A stretch of 64,000 bases of DNA from Symbiodinium microadriaticum (taxonomy: Eukaryota; Sar; Dinophyceae; Suessiales; Symbiodiniaceae), in the NCBI GenBank assembly GCA_001939145.1, contig LSRX01000130.1, positions 46,372 through 110,371 on the forward strand, in the 5' to 3' direction. Made by a program: the position numbers and the translations under genes. The stretch's first letter is position 1. Each line of letters starts with the position of its first letter. This document shows, in pieces, positions 32,996 to 46,284 of the stretch. The notes beneath the pieces were generated by a model that saw nothing but the letters and a program-made list of their open reading frames with translations, was not told the DNA's origin and made no database searches.

Positions 32996-35900
32996 TTACA
33001 AGGATCAGACTAAGGCCAATCTTGCCTATAGCACCTTACGTATAAGAAAGTCATGGTCGCTGAACGATGTTTATCCCGATGCTCGTACTGATTGCTTGCA
33101 TACCTTAATTCAAGATATTATCAGGGTCTGAAGTTCTGAAGTCTGAACATTTCTGAAATAAACGTATTCCCTTACAGCCCATTTGTGGGCTGCAATACGA
33201 TATACCGCCCTAGCCCCTAGTCTAATCCCTTTTCAGCACGGACTGATGTGCCGGCCAGCGCTACTCTAACCCTTAAACCCAAAACCCTTGATAACCAAGA
33301 CCCCGAGATTCAGCGGCTGAGCCCTTGCCGGACATGCACCGGTATGCTGGGGTTTAGGGTTACTTCACGACCCTTCACGATTTTATATGCGAAAAGAGAT
33401 GCAGGGCCCCGCGGCCCGACCCCATCTTGCTTCTTTTTGCTGGTTCCCTCCGCAGTAGCTTTGTGGCGTGTGGCAAGCGCCAAAATGTCCTGACAACAAC
33501 TATGGTTCGTAATCTTACCATGATGATTCCAAACACTGTTACTTCATCATCATTGCATCGCTGATTCTAAATGTGTACTGCAATACTACTGTCCTGATTA
33601 TATGTGTTGTGGCTCAGCGTTTCGAAGTTTCAGGCTTCAGCCATTCCGGGATTTTCCAGTGGCCTGGACACTCTGTGCGAAAATGGCCAGGAGCTCGTTG
33701 TTCAAGGCCTCGGCCGCCCCCCAACAAAAGGGAAAATCGAAATTACGAGGCTGGTTTCAGGGTTAGGGTCTAGGGCTTTGAGGTTTAGGGTTTTCTTTTA
33801 GGGGTTTAGGGTTTAGGGGTTTACTCTGTCTCTGCTTCGCTCTCTCTTCTCCCTCTTTGTGTATCTGTGGGTGTCGGTATTTGTGCGGAACATTTCGGAG
33901 CCATAGCTACAAACAGCTGCAGCCGGAACTCGATCACGAGCCTACTTGCAACTACAAATGGGCCTTCAAGTGGGAGCTTGATAACTAAAGGGGCCGTAAT
34001 ACAAACCCCAGACAAAAGGATGCGTGTGACATAAGGATACTTAAATCACGGACCTATTAAGTTCTGAAGCGCAACAGTCAGCCCACTCTCTTTTGCTACA
34101 TCCGAACATCCCACTGCTGGAAATCTTCGGGCTCATGTTCACCTCAAAGCTCAGTTTGGGGCCAAACTCCTGACTCCTGCCCGGGGGCTCGGGGCTAAGG
34201 ATTTAGACTGCAGGGTCTGATGGATACAAAGCCACTTGCCGCAGCCGTTCTTCGCACTGTGAAAAACAGTTACCTCACACCGATTTGCTATCGGCACCAG
34301 TTAATTTTCCGAAATCCAGTGGGGCCATACAACTGGAGGGGGTGGGGTGGAGATGGGTGTGGTGGGGGAGGGGCTCCGCGTGAAACACTGAACAAAGTGT
34401 GACCACGGACAACCCAGCGGGAGCCTAACCGGCCTCATGACACAAACATCTGGCACTCTCTTTGTTCGCATGTTGGCTGTAGGGTTTAGGGTTTAGGTTT
34501 TGGTTTAGGGGGATATGTACCATGTTTTCCATTGCAGTCGCACTTTGACGCTGATTCTACACATGTCTTCGGTTGCCACAATCCTGGCCTCTTTGACACA
34601 TCTATCAATCTGGCGGCCATTCCATGCACGCAGAACAGGGGAAGCAGAACCCTGGCCTAGAGAAGCCCAGGGACCTAAAAAAGGGATTAGGACGGTTCAG
34701 GGTTTTGGGGTTTAGGGTATCAAGGCTTCCCAGCAAAACAATAGGCTTCTACTAGCTTTCTATGGTCCAGATGTAATAGTAACCGACCATTTCTTAGAAA
34801 CCCAAACAAGAACCTACACGGAAAATACAATTACGGTAATCATTATCCCTGCATAGGGGGTAGCTTTAAACAGTTCATGTTAAGGTGCACTCTTTTTGGG
34901 CCCGAGCAGGGGAACTGACAGTTAAGGCCAACCGTCGTTTGGAGGGTTCATCTCTTTAGCAAGACTAACAGTTGTAGGTGCCCCAATGAGGGATCATGGG
35001 TTAGGGTTTACTGCATTCAGGTTTCATGGTTGGCCTAGCATCCCTTTTGTTTTTCCTTTTTCTATGGGACCTTCAGAATTGGGGTTGAGACTTTGGGGTT
35101 AGGCTTTAGGCTCACTGCTACAACATCAATCAACTAAGGCCAAGTCCATGTCTGTCGCCAGGACCATCTCTACAATGAGCGACCTCGGGCACATCGCAAT
35201 CTTAGGGCTCGTGCAGGCAGGACTAAGACTAGCCGGTGCGCAGCATGGCTGTTCTAAACCATATTTCTGCAAAGCCGATTCACCAGCTCCCGGTGGATTT
35301 GGGGTTGTCAGGACGAGGCCCGGGTTGCAGGCCCTAGGATTAAGGGCTCTATAGGCGATCTGTCCACAGAGACCATGGGTTCTGAGGTTAGGGGTTTTAG
35401 GGCTAGGGCTTAGGGTTTAGGATGCACGATAGGATTATTTTGCAGTTGTTCGGGCTATCAATTGGCAACCTATCCGGCTTTTGGTAACACGAGCTCTCCA
35501 GTAACCATGCGGTGTAGACACAAATGGAACCGTTTTGTTTTGCATGAGAAATGCGTCTATTTGTTGCCGCCGCCAGTGTCTGCCAGTGTTAAAACTACAA
35601 TGTGACGACCCCGACTTTCCTGGCTACTTTTGCCACTGCTATGGTACGAGTTGGAAGTTTTCAGCTCGTTCAGACCGAGAGGCTGAACATACTACTCCTG
35701 CTGCTTCTGCTGGTGCTCTTTGGTTTCGGGCTTAAGGTTGAGAGTTTTGTCTTCGATCCAAGCCGGTCGTCGTGAACTCGCCGAAAATGAGCTCTTGCAG
35801 TTTCACTTTGCCGGCAGTCCCCGGTTGAACACCCAAAACCCGCAATACCCTCAGCCCATTTCGCAAGCTGCAAACTCAACCTGCTATGCAAGCCTCTGCC

Positions 35901-36293
35901 ATAGCCTAACTCCGTCAACACCAAAACCCCCCATTCACCCCCCTAGCTTCCAAATATCGATTACACCGACTCTTGGCTCATCAAGTCACGCCAACAAGGG
36001 AACATGTAAACTCACATAGGTTTCGTCTTGTGTCAACCCTACAAAATGTCACTGAACATTCGCGCTGGTGCATGGCCTCAAATTCTGGAATTGGTCGCTG
36101 CTCATCCCCGCGAGAAAGTTCATGTCCTCAGTTCTAGCATGATGCATTTCCAACTCCCTACCCTACACCCTAAACCCTAAAACCCTACACCCATCCTCCA
36201 TCCGCGTCGTCATCCGACGACCTATACCTGAATCCTAATCTTACAAGCCAAGAGCTCCCCGAAGCAGAAGCTTTAGGGCTCACCTGAACCGCA

Positions 36294-36616
36294 CAAAGAG
36301 CCTGCCTTTTTAAGGACTTATATAAAGAACTTATAATAAGGAGCCCTTAAAAAGGTAGGTTCTTTGGGGTCTTAAGGACTCATATAAAGAACTTATAATA
36401 AGGAGCCCTTAAAAAGGTAGGTTCTTTGGGGTCTTAAGGACTCATATAAAGAACTTATAATAAGGAGCCCTTAAAAAGGTAGGTTCTTTGGGGTCTTAAG
36501 GACTCATATAAAGAACTTATAATAAGGAGCCCTTAAAAAGGTAGGTTCTTTGGGGTCTTAAGGACTTATATAAAGAAATTATAATAAGGAGCCCTAACAA
36601 CAAGTAGGCTCTTTAG
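36294..36616. repeat. 62-bp tandem repeat, five copies
   Basis: TTAAGGACTCATATAAAGAA, CTTATAATAAGGAGCCCTTA and AAAAGGTAGGTTCTTTGGGG plus TC repeats from 36310 at 36372, 36434, 36496 and 36558. The middle copies are virtually identical; the first and last differ slightly. The first unit is preceded by AAAGAGCCTGCCTTTTTAAG, the inverse of the unit's end, so a palindromic element seems to have been tandemly amplified. Confidence 0.95.
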
Positions 36617-37154
36617 GGTCCAAGTCGGGCTTAGGGTTGAGGGCTTCGGCTCTCACCCTCGGACGATGCAGGTGAGGCCTGTGGTCAGTAGTCGGAGGGT
36701 TTAGGGCAGGGCGGGTAAAACTAGACGGCAGAGAAAGCTCGGATACACGACACTCCGTAGGTAGAATAAAACGTGCTGAAGGGTTCCTCTGCTTTCCTTG
36801 AAAGGCGTCCTGCGCGTACAAGAATGCCTACTGCGGCTAGTTGCGGACATCAAGGCCTACTCATATACATATAGGACCACATGAAGGGGGATGGGCAGGA
36901 ACACCACAACAATGAGTGGCTGCAGCTCAGGAATTGGGATCTGTGGTGCGGGAGACCCCAGGTAAATTATGAAAAAAAGCCGAGGCGGAGTTGAGGGTTT
37001 AGGGTTTAGGGTTCAGGGTTTAGGGTCAGATATGGACTGGCGTGAAACTTGGAAAAAAAACTGAGACGCGCAACGACGTAACGCGTCCCAAAATCCAACC
37101 TGATGCACGGTTGTGCAAACTGCCTTCTTCAGGCTACATGGCTCCTTGCACTAC

Positions 37155-37262
37155 ATTCTACAGTTCAGGGCCACTACTTAGAATAGAGTTTCGGGGTAGG
37201 TTATACTATAAAACTATATATAATAAGGAACCCCTAAAAGGCTGTTTCAGGCTCCTATAGTA
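37155..37262. mobile_element. Diverged copy of the TGTAGGGGCCT-type element
   Basis: AGGGCCACTACTTAGAATAG, TTATACTATAAAACTATA and ATAATAAGGAACCCCTAAAA match the family interior, with a TA-rich centre. Confidence 0.5.
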
Positions 37263-40161
37263 GCGAGTGCTGGTCTTGGGTATGCGAATTTCCTGCAGTT
37301 CGTCTAGCGACCAAGAGGTGCGCTTCAAGGCAATGTCTATCAGGCGAACACCACATTCCCAAAGCGTGTCCGACGCACTGCTTTTCCGAGTTTAGGGTGT
37401 GGCGTGCAGGGTTCAAGATTCACAGTTCCAGGCACAGACTTCATCAGGACGCGGAAAGCCGCTGCAATGTGGTGCTGCTCGTTCACGCTCCTGCTGTGGC
37501 AGAAAAGTCGACTCGCTGCCCAGCCCGCACTCCTAAACCCTGCAACGAAGCCCAGGTCCCACCTTATTTAGGGCTCCCACTTGTAAAGACGGAAAAGCCA
37601 AATGCTCTCACAGAAAACTCGAATTAACGGTATCGGCACTAGGGTTTATGAGTTTAGGAAGTGATAGCTGTGACCATGGCCCACGCTCCAATCGGCACTC
37701 ACTAGATCTTTGAGAAGATAAGAGCCACCAGACCCACAAGATTTCTTGGCGATACAGCACGACAAAATTGCAAATAACCGGGAATTGATGTCGCATTCGC
37801 CCCTGACCCGAATTTTGATATCCTAAACCGTGTAAAAACCTTCTAAACCACACAAAATCTGTGCAACACCCTTTATCAAAACCCTATATTATGCAGTGCC
37901 AAGTTCAAGCACAAAGCTCCCCTCAAAAGGTAAAAAGTCACGGGTTTGGGGCTTATGGCTTTTTCTATGGATGTATTGGGGACTTTCGCAGGCAAGCTCC
38001 CTGCCCTTTAGTGGGTGCACACGTAAAAGCTAGGGCATTTAGGCATTTACTCCAAAGCAGAAACCTTTTGTCCGCTCACTCCGGTAGTGATGGACGGGTT
38101 CGCATCATCGTGGACGACGACAGCATCAGTACTTCCCGGAGTGGTTGCAGCATTCCCCAAGACGCCCGACACCCCAGACAAAACAACTACAGGTACTTCT
38201 TGAGACTTAGGGTTTAGGGATGAGGGTTTACTTCTTAGGGTTCAGGGTGTCAGGTCTTGAGCCCTATAAACTGTAAACTCGACACCCGCGCCTGTTGTTG
38301 TACGTCACAGACCGCTCTGTCAACCTTTCGTTGCAACCAGGATATCTCCAGGGGTTTAGGTTTAAGGGGGGTCCAAGTAACCCCCCAAGATAGCACATTT
38401 ATTACACTCTTTGCGGCACTCCGGCCCAGAACGCTGTGATACTTGGGGTCCTTAGTAAGAACAGGGGCCTGAGTTTTCGGGCTAGCAAACTGGCAAGAAC
38501 ATTCTCACCATTATCGTCCCTAAACTCCTATCCAGAGACCCCAATAATATCCCGTATGCTTAAGGAATATACTTTAAATTCAACAACAGCATACTAAAAC
38601 CAATTCGGGTTCAGCGGGTTTGCCAGGCCTTGCTCTAATGCTGGGTCCTTTGTCCAGTCAGAGCGCTCCCGCAGCAGCAGGTACAGTACGGGATCCCAAA
38701 AAACAATCCCATCGGGCAAACCTACGGTCCTGCCCTAAACCCTTTTTACAGCAGGCCTCGTACACAGCAGCCCGGTCCCCAGCATCACTCGCTCACTGCC
38801 CTAAACCCTTGACCCTAAACCCAGGCCATAATTTCCCCTAGGCCCCAAGATTCCTAAGCCTGATCTCCCTACGCCCTTGACCAATAATTTCCGAAAGCCC
38901 AAACCCTTAACCCTAAACCCTACGTTGCATCACAGGTACGTCTTGTTGTGGAAGTCGTTCGTGACCCCTTCATGCTCGAAGTCGTGGCAAAGAGCTGCAA
39001 GAATGCCTTCGGTAAGACTACCCGGTTTAGGAAAGGGTTTAGGGTTTAGGCTTTGGAAACTGCTTACTGCTAGGGTCCCTTTCGAGGACCTGCGACCTGC
39101 CGTCTACATTTCGGGACGGCCGCTCGTTCCTTGACGCTTGCACTCGCTCTTCCCCTCGTCCTCCCATCTCTGTTTCTGCAACTTTCCCTACATCGCCTAT
39201 TAGCTACGGTTGTGCCAGTGACCATAGGATCAGTACGACGTTCTGCCTAGTAGCGCCCACATCGCGCGGCAAGACATTCATCACGGATACTATAATATAC
39301 AAACGACGAGAGTGCGGCTCAATTGGGATCTCTCGATCTGAGAGTGGCTTCGACGAACATTGCCCCCTAATGAGTTCTGGCGGTTGCAGGCCGAAGGGGG
39401 TTGGGTACCAGGTTCAGGTTTCGGATGCTGCAGCTTCATTACGGCATAAAAACTAAATGTCAGAATGCAGGATCCTGTAAGCAGCAGCTGCATTTGCGCC
39501 TCAGTGACTTTCCAAATATCTCGACTCTCCGTATGTAGCTTCAAAACGCCGAGTTCGAGCCCCCAGGCAACAAAAAATAAACACCAATTGGATCTAGAAT
39601 AGAATTCAGTGAACCCCTGCAGCTCCGAAGCCTCGAAAACATAAACCGTAAACTCTATTAATCAAGGTCTCTAACATGTTGGATGTAGGGTGTTTTTCGT
39701 ATGAATGAAGGCCGTGATCTTCAAATCTTTCGGAGCTTGTCCAGTTCTAGCAGAGTTCCTAAGAAGGGCTCCAAGAGGGATCTGGTAAGGGTCATAGAAG
39801 GGGGGGGGGTGCTATGAGGGCTCCTGAACTGGACTCCAAAAGCGATAGGCAGGGGTTTGTAGTAGAAGACTTAGTATAAGACTTCCTACAATGACGCCTT
39901 CGTGGCCTGGAAGACTCAATTCCTCAAAAACAAGGCCTGGATCCCACACCTAACCTGTAAGCAGTGAATGCCGAACAACTGCCCATGAATTTTTTAAATG
40001 GGTTTATGAAATTTATGGGCCCTAAGCCCCCGGAACCGCGACACTCTCGTGACGGAGACGGTCGCCTGCCAGCTGAACGAACTTGACCTGCATATCCTCC
40101 TGGTAAGAAATATCGAACCGGAAAGAGGCTGGGAAGGTAGGGCTTGAGGTTCAGGTCAGAT

Positions 40162-40262
40162 TTACTACAAGGGCCTTAATGCCTTAATGGTTAGAACAAG
40201 GCTTTTGGGTGTATATTCTACTGCGACTGTAACACTAACTGAGGGACTACAGCAATTTTCTT
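40162..40262. mobile_element. Diverged copy of the TGTAGGGGCCT-type element
   Basis: CTACAAGGGCCTTAATGCCT, AACAAGGCTTTTGGGTGT, ATATTCTACTGCGACTGTAA and GAGGGACTAC follow the family order. Confidence 0.45.
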
Positions 40263-40869
40263 CTGATACTAGACTTCCATATATCCCCTTCGCTTACCAT
40301 GGACAGCCGCCGAAGACAAAGGAGTGTAACTGAAAGCTGAGCTCGGATAGTCTGCTAGGAGGTGTGGCTAGGCCCATACCTCTAGAGGCTTTAGGGGTTT
40401 AGGGTTTAGGGCGCTCGGTGTGAGCCCACTCTGGGCTAGTGTAGGTTCTACAATTAGAGGGTACATGGGGGCTCTAGGTAATCTCTAGGTAGTCATGGCA
40501 TCACTTGACAGGTACACTTTGTAACTCTCGGCTCCCACACAGACGAGGCCAAGCCGGCAAACTGCTTGCAACTGCTCTGGACCTTCAAGCAAACGAGAAG
40601 GCGCCGTCTCCTGCACCTTCGGCGCAGCCTTGGTGCACTGGGAAGCCACGCCACCGTGCACGAGGAGCGCATACATAAAATGCACCACGGATGCTGCGTG
40701 GGCCTCGGCCGCCAATAGTTATAGTTTATTCACATTGCTTTCTGTTGTTGTTTCGGTTGTTGCCCGGATCATTTATTGTGCTTAGGACGGCTTGGCAGCG
40801 CAATGATTGTACCTACCAGCCGTGCCGTGGTAATGTACGAATATCCCTGGAGAACCCTTTGTAGCATTA

Positions 40870-41002
40870 ATTCTTGCTCGTAGAGGTTTTCCGCTCGTTT
40901 GAACATTTATTTTTTGATTAATGCACTTTAGCTCGTTTCGGGAGAGAATCGTTCGAATTGCAGAGAAACGCTCGTTTACACCCAGAAACGCACAATTGCT
41001 CA
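40870..41002. repeat. Left flanking array of ~19-bp degenerate repeats
   Basis: Read on the minus strand after the gene's stop: TTGTGCGTTTCTGGGTGT, then GAGCGTTTCTCTGCAATTC, then GAACGATTCTCTCCCGAAAC, then GAGCTAAAG and later AAACGAGCGG. These are degenerate units of 19-20 bp of the type GAGCG-T/C-TTTC-T-TG-x-AA-x-TC. The same units and the same leading TGTGCGTT...GGG motif occur upstream of the gene near 53.3 kb in the same orientation. Confidence 0.55.
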
Positions 41003-42014
41003 AAGATGCTGATGTTCATGATGCAGTATGACATCACGATCTTCACAGATCTGCCTGGCTCTCAGATTTTTGCCAGCACCGACTCTCGTCACAGCTTGCT
41101 TGTGAAGCTGCTCTTTGTACGAGCCTAGCATCTTCTGCATGCAGCGGTACGCACAGCTAAGTGCGTGCGTACCGCTCCTCCTTGCTGTCCTAGCAGCCTT
41201 TCCTATAAAGTCTTCATCGGACCAGCACGCTTGGTCTTAGCTAAAGAGCAACCACACATCGAAGTATGCAATTGCGATTCTGCGGCACACTTTGTGCAGC
41301 TAAGAGGCTCATAGGATTTAAGGCTTTGCAGCCAAGCAGTCCAAGTTCCCGAAGCGTAATCCTAAGTTACATACTAGCGAATTTCGAAGACTACATGTAA
41401 TCGAAGGACTTCACAATATGCATGCCAATTACCGATAGGTCGCGTGAAATGCGCCTGCATATGCAGTTTGGGTTTCATACCAAACAGCTTCCAGGTCGTG
41501 GTCTCCTTGCATCGCCTGGCCAGCTGCGCGTAGCCAGCCTGAGATCAGCTAGGGACAGTTGCTCCCAGGACGGGTTGTTGCCACTATTAATAATTGTAAG
41601 TTGTAAATGCCAGGAAACGCACATCTCATCTCCTGCTCTTGCAACCTGAATGTTACGATTCGCTTCTAGCCACAGGCCTTCTGCATGTAGTACGCGAAAA
41701 TACCGGTTGGCACAGGCCACTGTATACTTCAGCATTTGAAACAGCTCTGCAGAGCAATCCTTAGCTACAACAGTTCATAACACTTGAAAGTTGCATGGCA
41801 GACTAGCTAATGACTGGCCACAATTGTGGCCCCGTGGGGTTTTGGGTTTAGGGTTTAGGCCGGGTTTATAGGGTTTAGGGTTATCCAAACGACCATTGAA
41901 AACACATTGCTTGCAACATCATCTAGGCTCTAGCCGTGATACAAAATCTTCTAGCCAAGACGTCATCAAAGCTGTGTCCGCTCCCCTTCCGCCGGTTGCA
42001 TTTGGAAAGTCGGC
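41000..42014 (-). CDS. Exons 31-34: C-terminal end, with CWSDEDFIG
   Basis: Exon 31 reads ADFPNATGGRGADTALMTSW then LEDFVSRLE. Exon 32 reads DCSAELFQMLKYTVACANRY, FRVLHAEGLWLEANRNIQ and possibly VARAGDEMCVSW. Exon 33 reads AGYAQLARRCKETTTWKLFG then MKPKLHMQ, ending at a possible GC donor. Exon 34 reads QACWSDEDFIGKAARTARRS, then GTHALSCAYRCMQKMLGSYK, and ends at a TGA at 41002-41000. The order GADTA...W, then A-x-R-x-F-x-x-L, then KPKLH, then CWSDED-x-x-G matches the end of the same family. The phase between exons 33 and 34 does not close, so a short exon near 41,250-41,450 is probably missing. The stop lies immediately inside the left flanking repeat array. Confidence 0.75.
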
Positions 42015-45000
42015 CTTCCTTATATGTTATGCCATTTAAGGGACCAATACTGTACCAAATATAAGGACATAAAGAATCACCCTCAACTAAAATATGGTAA
42101 GCTAGCTAGCTAGGATCTGCCCCATCTTGAACCCACTCTGGGAGAATCCCCTGATGTTAGTGGATTTCTTCTTGTCGCTGCACCAGCGGATGAAGTCACT
42201 GTAGGCCTTGCTGAGCTGGCTGTTCAGGCTTCGTCCAGGTAGCAAGCCCAGACGACAGATCAACACCACACCCGACGAAACAAAGTCCTTCCCGATCCTG
42301 AATCGCAGTTATGTATAAGGTAGAGCATCATAAACTGAGGGTACTCTAGATTATAGGATTTGGAGCCTACATGGGTCACAAGCTTATCAGCCTAGGCCTA
42401 AACCCCAACAGTAAACCGATCCAGGAGGGCTTAAGGTTAGGCCACGAGCCGGGTAGTTCGATAATGGTCATGTTTGCTATCATAGAGTACATAGCCAACC
42501 CCCATAACCCCAAAGAACATGTACCGAATAAAACCATGTTGTGCTAGATGCTGTCGAGTCGACCCCATGTGCCATGTGTGCGCGGGATCGACCAAAGCAG
42601 CCCCTGGATGATTGAGCCCAGGAATTCTGAAGAAGGGCGAGCCGCATCTCTTGAAAGGTGTCGGGCCCTTACCACCACTCCGCCACGGGGCATCGGAAGA
42701 CATGTTGAACCATTCCTGGGATAGCACTTTGGGTTGCAGAAGGGTTTGATAATTGATCGATGCGTAGGACGATGACTTAAATTATCAGGTCAAGAAGCAT
42801 CACTGCAGCACAGATGACACTTGCGAAGGCACTGCCAGCCGGTAGTTAAGGCCATTGCCTTCCAATCATCCGAGTGCAAAGTAGGTGAGTTGCACTATAG
42901 AATATGTACAGTACATGCAGGCACTGATGTACTAGCTGCTTAATCCCACCTTCCTCAAGTACACCCAATCGCCTTTGATGCCGACGACGGCAAAGTGGAT
43001 GTTGATAGGTCCCGCAGATGTCTCCACCTAGGATGACAAATGTGCTGCTAGCCTATCATATATGTAGCTATAATTAACATATAACCGGAATGTGTTCGAA
43101 AATACATGCTAGCTTAACCTAGCAGCCTGAATCCCTTCTGCATATAGACGGCATAGGTCTTCAGCGAACGCTTCATTCAGCTGCGTCAGCGTAGCATCAA
43201 ACCAGTAAAGTTCAGCTGGAACGACCGTGTACAGGAATCGTGTGCAGTACGTGTTTCTTAGGTCGATCAGTTAAAGCCCAAGAACATGCACGAACCATTA
43301 AATACTTGACATATTGTAAAAAAATATATGGTACTATGGTGCAGAATCGAAAGACCCACTCGAGTTTTTGTAAGAATCTCCCCGGAACGAGATGCAAGGC
43401 TGGATGGCTTCCACCATAATTGGTAGCTTGTACTTTCCACGTCCTTCATCGCCATGTATATATAGAGGTACTGTGAGGTGGGCTGGGGCCGCATCGCGCC
43501 CACTCATCACATGTGCACCATCATGATCGTAAAGCTTGTGCAAAGTCCAAAACTCAGTAAGCATTGCTTGCCATTCCTGCAGTTTCTCGAGTTCCAGGCC
43601 GCCTAGGATAAGGTAGCTGTGATTCTGCAGTAGGAACTTCATCCATGAGCTGGGGTAGATCACTGGATAGCACACATCCACCTTTTTCACAAGTGGCCTT
43701 CGCTTGCGTACAACCGTGTTGACAAAGCTGATTTCCACAGCCACCGAGAGGCCCTCTCTCTGAATCAGCCGGTGAAGGTTACGACACACATTCGAATTGC
43801 TCCGGCCAGCAGCTGACAACTTGTAGAGTAGGTCCAGTTCTCCTGGGGCGATTAATCATAAGCTATATAGTAACAATAAACTCAGAGGGCTGCAAATCCC
43901 AGAAACATGAATTGTTTAGGAGTTTTGGATCTGTGCAGCTGAAGCGGCGTGAGCCATCCCCAATCTTGCACACCAGTGTAGCCATATGTGCTGCTCCTTT
44001 CGCAGACTCTCCCTTAGATAATCCCAAGTGACCAAAGAAGACCCACAATATAATCTAGCAGGGGCACTCCATTGAAGTATTTCGAAAGAATCTCCCCAGC
44101 AGCTTCCTCATCGAGGTCATGATCTTCTTGCTGCCGAACAGAGCGCTCACCTCATTCCAAGCGGGTCATTAAAGGGTCTTTGATCACGTGGTGATGGGCT
44201 CAAAGTCTGGGGTATTTGTGGGATACGTTCTTAAGGCACGTTTGTGGGGAAGGGCCCTAGAGCGCGGTTATGTAGTGGCTTTGGGGCATTCGACCAGATC
44301 GCGAGGTATACCGTGTTTACAGGGATCGTAGTCTTTAATTATTTGGGGATTTCATATTGCATGGGACCAAGCTACCGGTGGCCAAACGGGGAAGGATGTC
44401 GTTGTTTTTCCCCGGGCAGATACCTGGCAACATTTATCATCACTGCATGTATTCCATGGAATGTGAAAGCTGCACATTTGAAGCACGTACAGTGGACGTT
44501 TTGTCCGCAAGTTCCCCATTGCAGGTCCCAGTCAGCTCGAATTTGAGCACACGGTAATCACATGTGAAGACTAGAGCTAGCCGCCTTGCAGCTAGCAGCA
44601 CTTCTAGCGGCACCTGTGGCACAGCACAAGCTAGGATGGACTAAGCACGTATGGTCGATTGTGGAACCCCAGGACAGCTAGTTGCATGGGTCACCAGTAC
44701 GATATGTATCTCATCCTGTCATGCATCACCACGGGTAGCCTGGCCGAGACCTTTAAGAACTCACGAACACTTCCTCTTCTTTGAGGCTGCTGCTGTGGAA
44801 GCGCCGCTTTGCGGCCTCTTCCCCGGCTTAGCTTTACCCTTCTTGCTGGGCTTGGACTTGCCATTCTTGGGCGATGCATTGCTCGACTTCTTGCTGGGTG
44901 TCTTGATCGTCCTGACATCTAGGATGAACTCTAAACCCTAGAAAAAACCCGGAACCCTAAACCCTAAATTAACCCTAAACCCTAAAGCTGTAGTCACAGA

Positions 45001-46233
45001 ACTTGCAAATTGCAGCCTTCCCCGAATCATCAGGGCATTGAGAGCCAGGTCGAGGCGTGTGCACGATGCGTAGCACTTCAAGACTTCCTCCTTCGTTTTC
45101 CTTGCAGCGTGTAGTGGGTGGGCTCGGGGATTTTACAATCTAGCTACCCTAGCTTGCTGGAGCATATCATGCATAGCAATAGTGTCCTAGAAGGTGGTGT
45201 CCCGGCATCAAGGACAGCATCCGTCTGAATCCGCAAGAGTTCCTTGTAGTGTGTCTCCAGCTCGGTAATCTTCGGCTTCATGTCGTTGGCCAGCCTGAAT
45301 TTCCCAGAATTGCAATTAAGAGTTTCCGGGGATTAAACATGCATGCAATTCTGCATGGGTACAATGCAACAAAGATGCTCCGCACCACGCTTTTGCCCAG
45401 AAGCCATCAGCTTGTCCTGCCCGGAAGCACCCCGAAACAGGCAGTTGGACCCACCAGTAATTATAGTTAAGGCACCTGCAGCTCGGTGGCTCGGTCCACC
45501 TTCTTTCCACACATGTCGATGTAGACGGCGAGCACACCTGAGATAATATGGCAGGTGTTTCGTTTAGTATATGTATAATATACTAGTAGGATCTGTAAAT
45601 GAGACGAGTTGCTAAACACGTCCTGGTTTGCCTGCAGAACCGGAAGGCATTTTTCTTTCGCGCCCTGGGCAATACTAGTGGAAGCCACCCGAGCGAAGTT
45701 CACATCCCCGGATCCACTTGCAGCTTTCCTGAGGAATGCATCGTATGCATTGTAAGCTCCTATCCCACACACTCTATAACTTGAAATTGTTCTGCAGTTC
45801 GAACATTGCATTCTGGGGTCGACAAGGCATCCTTTTCCGTCACCGAGTCGGTCAGGAGAAAGCCGGTGCCATCCTGGATGTGTTTCAAGGTTCAGGGCCT
45901 ATGGCTTTTATTATGTTCTAGTAGCTAATCTAAGGCTTCTGATTCGGTATCTGCACTGTGCTTATGTGCCAACTGGTTCTACTGAATGTCACATCGACCT
46001 GCTAGTCCTGGGCTACTCTGGATTTGGTTGGGTTGGGGTGTGTGGATCAGCCGCCAGGAAGCTGCTGTGCACATGATATGATGGTGGTGGCAAGGAGGTG
46101 ACATAGTTGATAAAAAACCGAAGACTGACGATGATAATGATCGATGATGATGAGCAATGACTTGGTCGATACTCCAGGATGATGCTGGTGATGATTCGAT
46201 AAGGATGACCGATAATGCTAGGTATACACGATA

Positions 46234-46284
<51 letters not shown>

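Larger units (their letters stand above)
29171..36293. other. Gene-poor region, no supported gene
   Basis: Several open frames of 60-140 codons were read (29.9-30.3 kb plus, 31.5-31.8 kb plus, 32.9-33.1 kb plus). None has recognisable motifs or splice partners. Palindromic elements are listed separately. Telomere-type motifs occur at 30.6, 32.58, 33.8, 34.48 and 35.4 kb. Confidence 0.5.
36617..40869. other. Gene-poor region, no supported gene
   Basis: Chance-like open frames only. Telomere-type motifs occur near 37.0, 38.2, 39.03 and 40.39 kb. There is a partial CCCAGAGAGCC-family core at 38.56 kb (TTAAGGAATATACTTTAAAT) and a poly-G run at 39.80 kb. I see no exon of the giant gene beyond the TGA at 41.0 kb. 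Confidence 0.5.

Noticed and set aside
43542..43819. HGDEGRGK as a Walker A nucleotide-binding loop
   Set aside because: Spacing and the residue after Lys do not fit GxxxxGK[ST], and no Walker B could be assigned.
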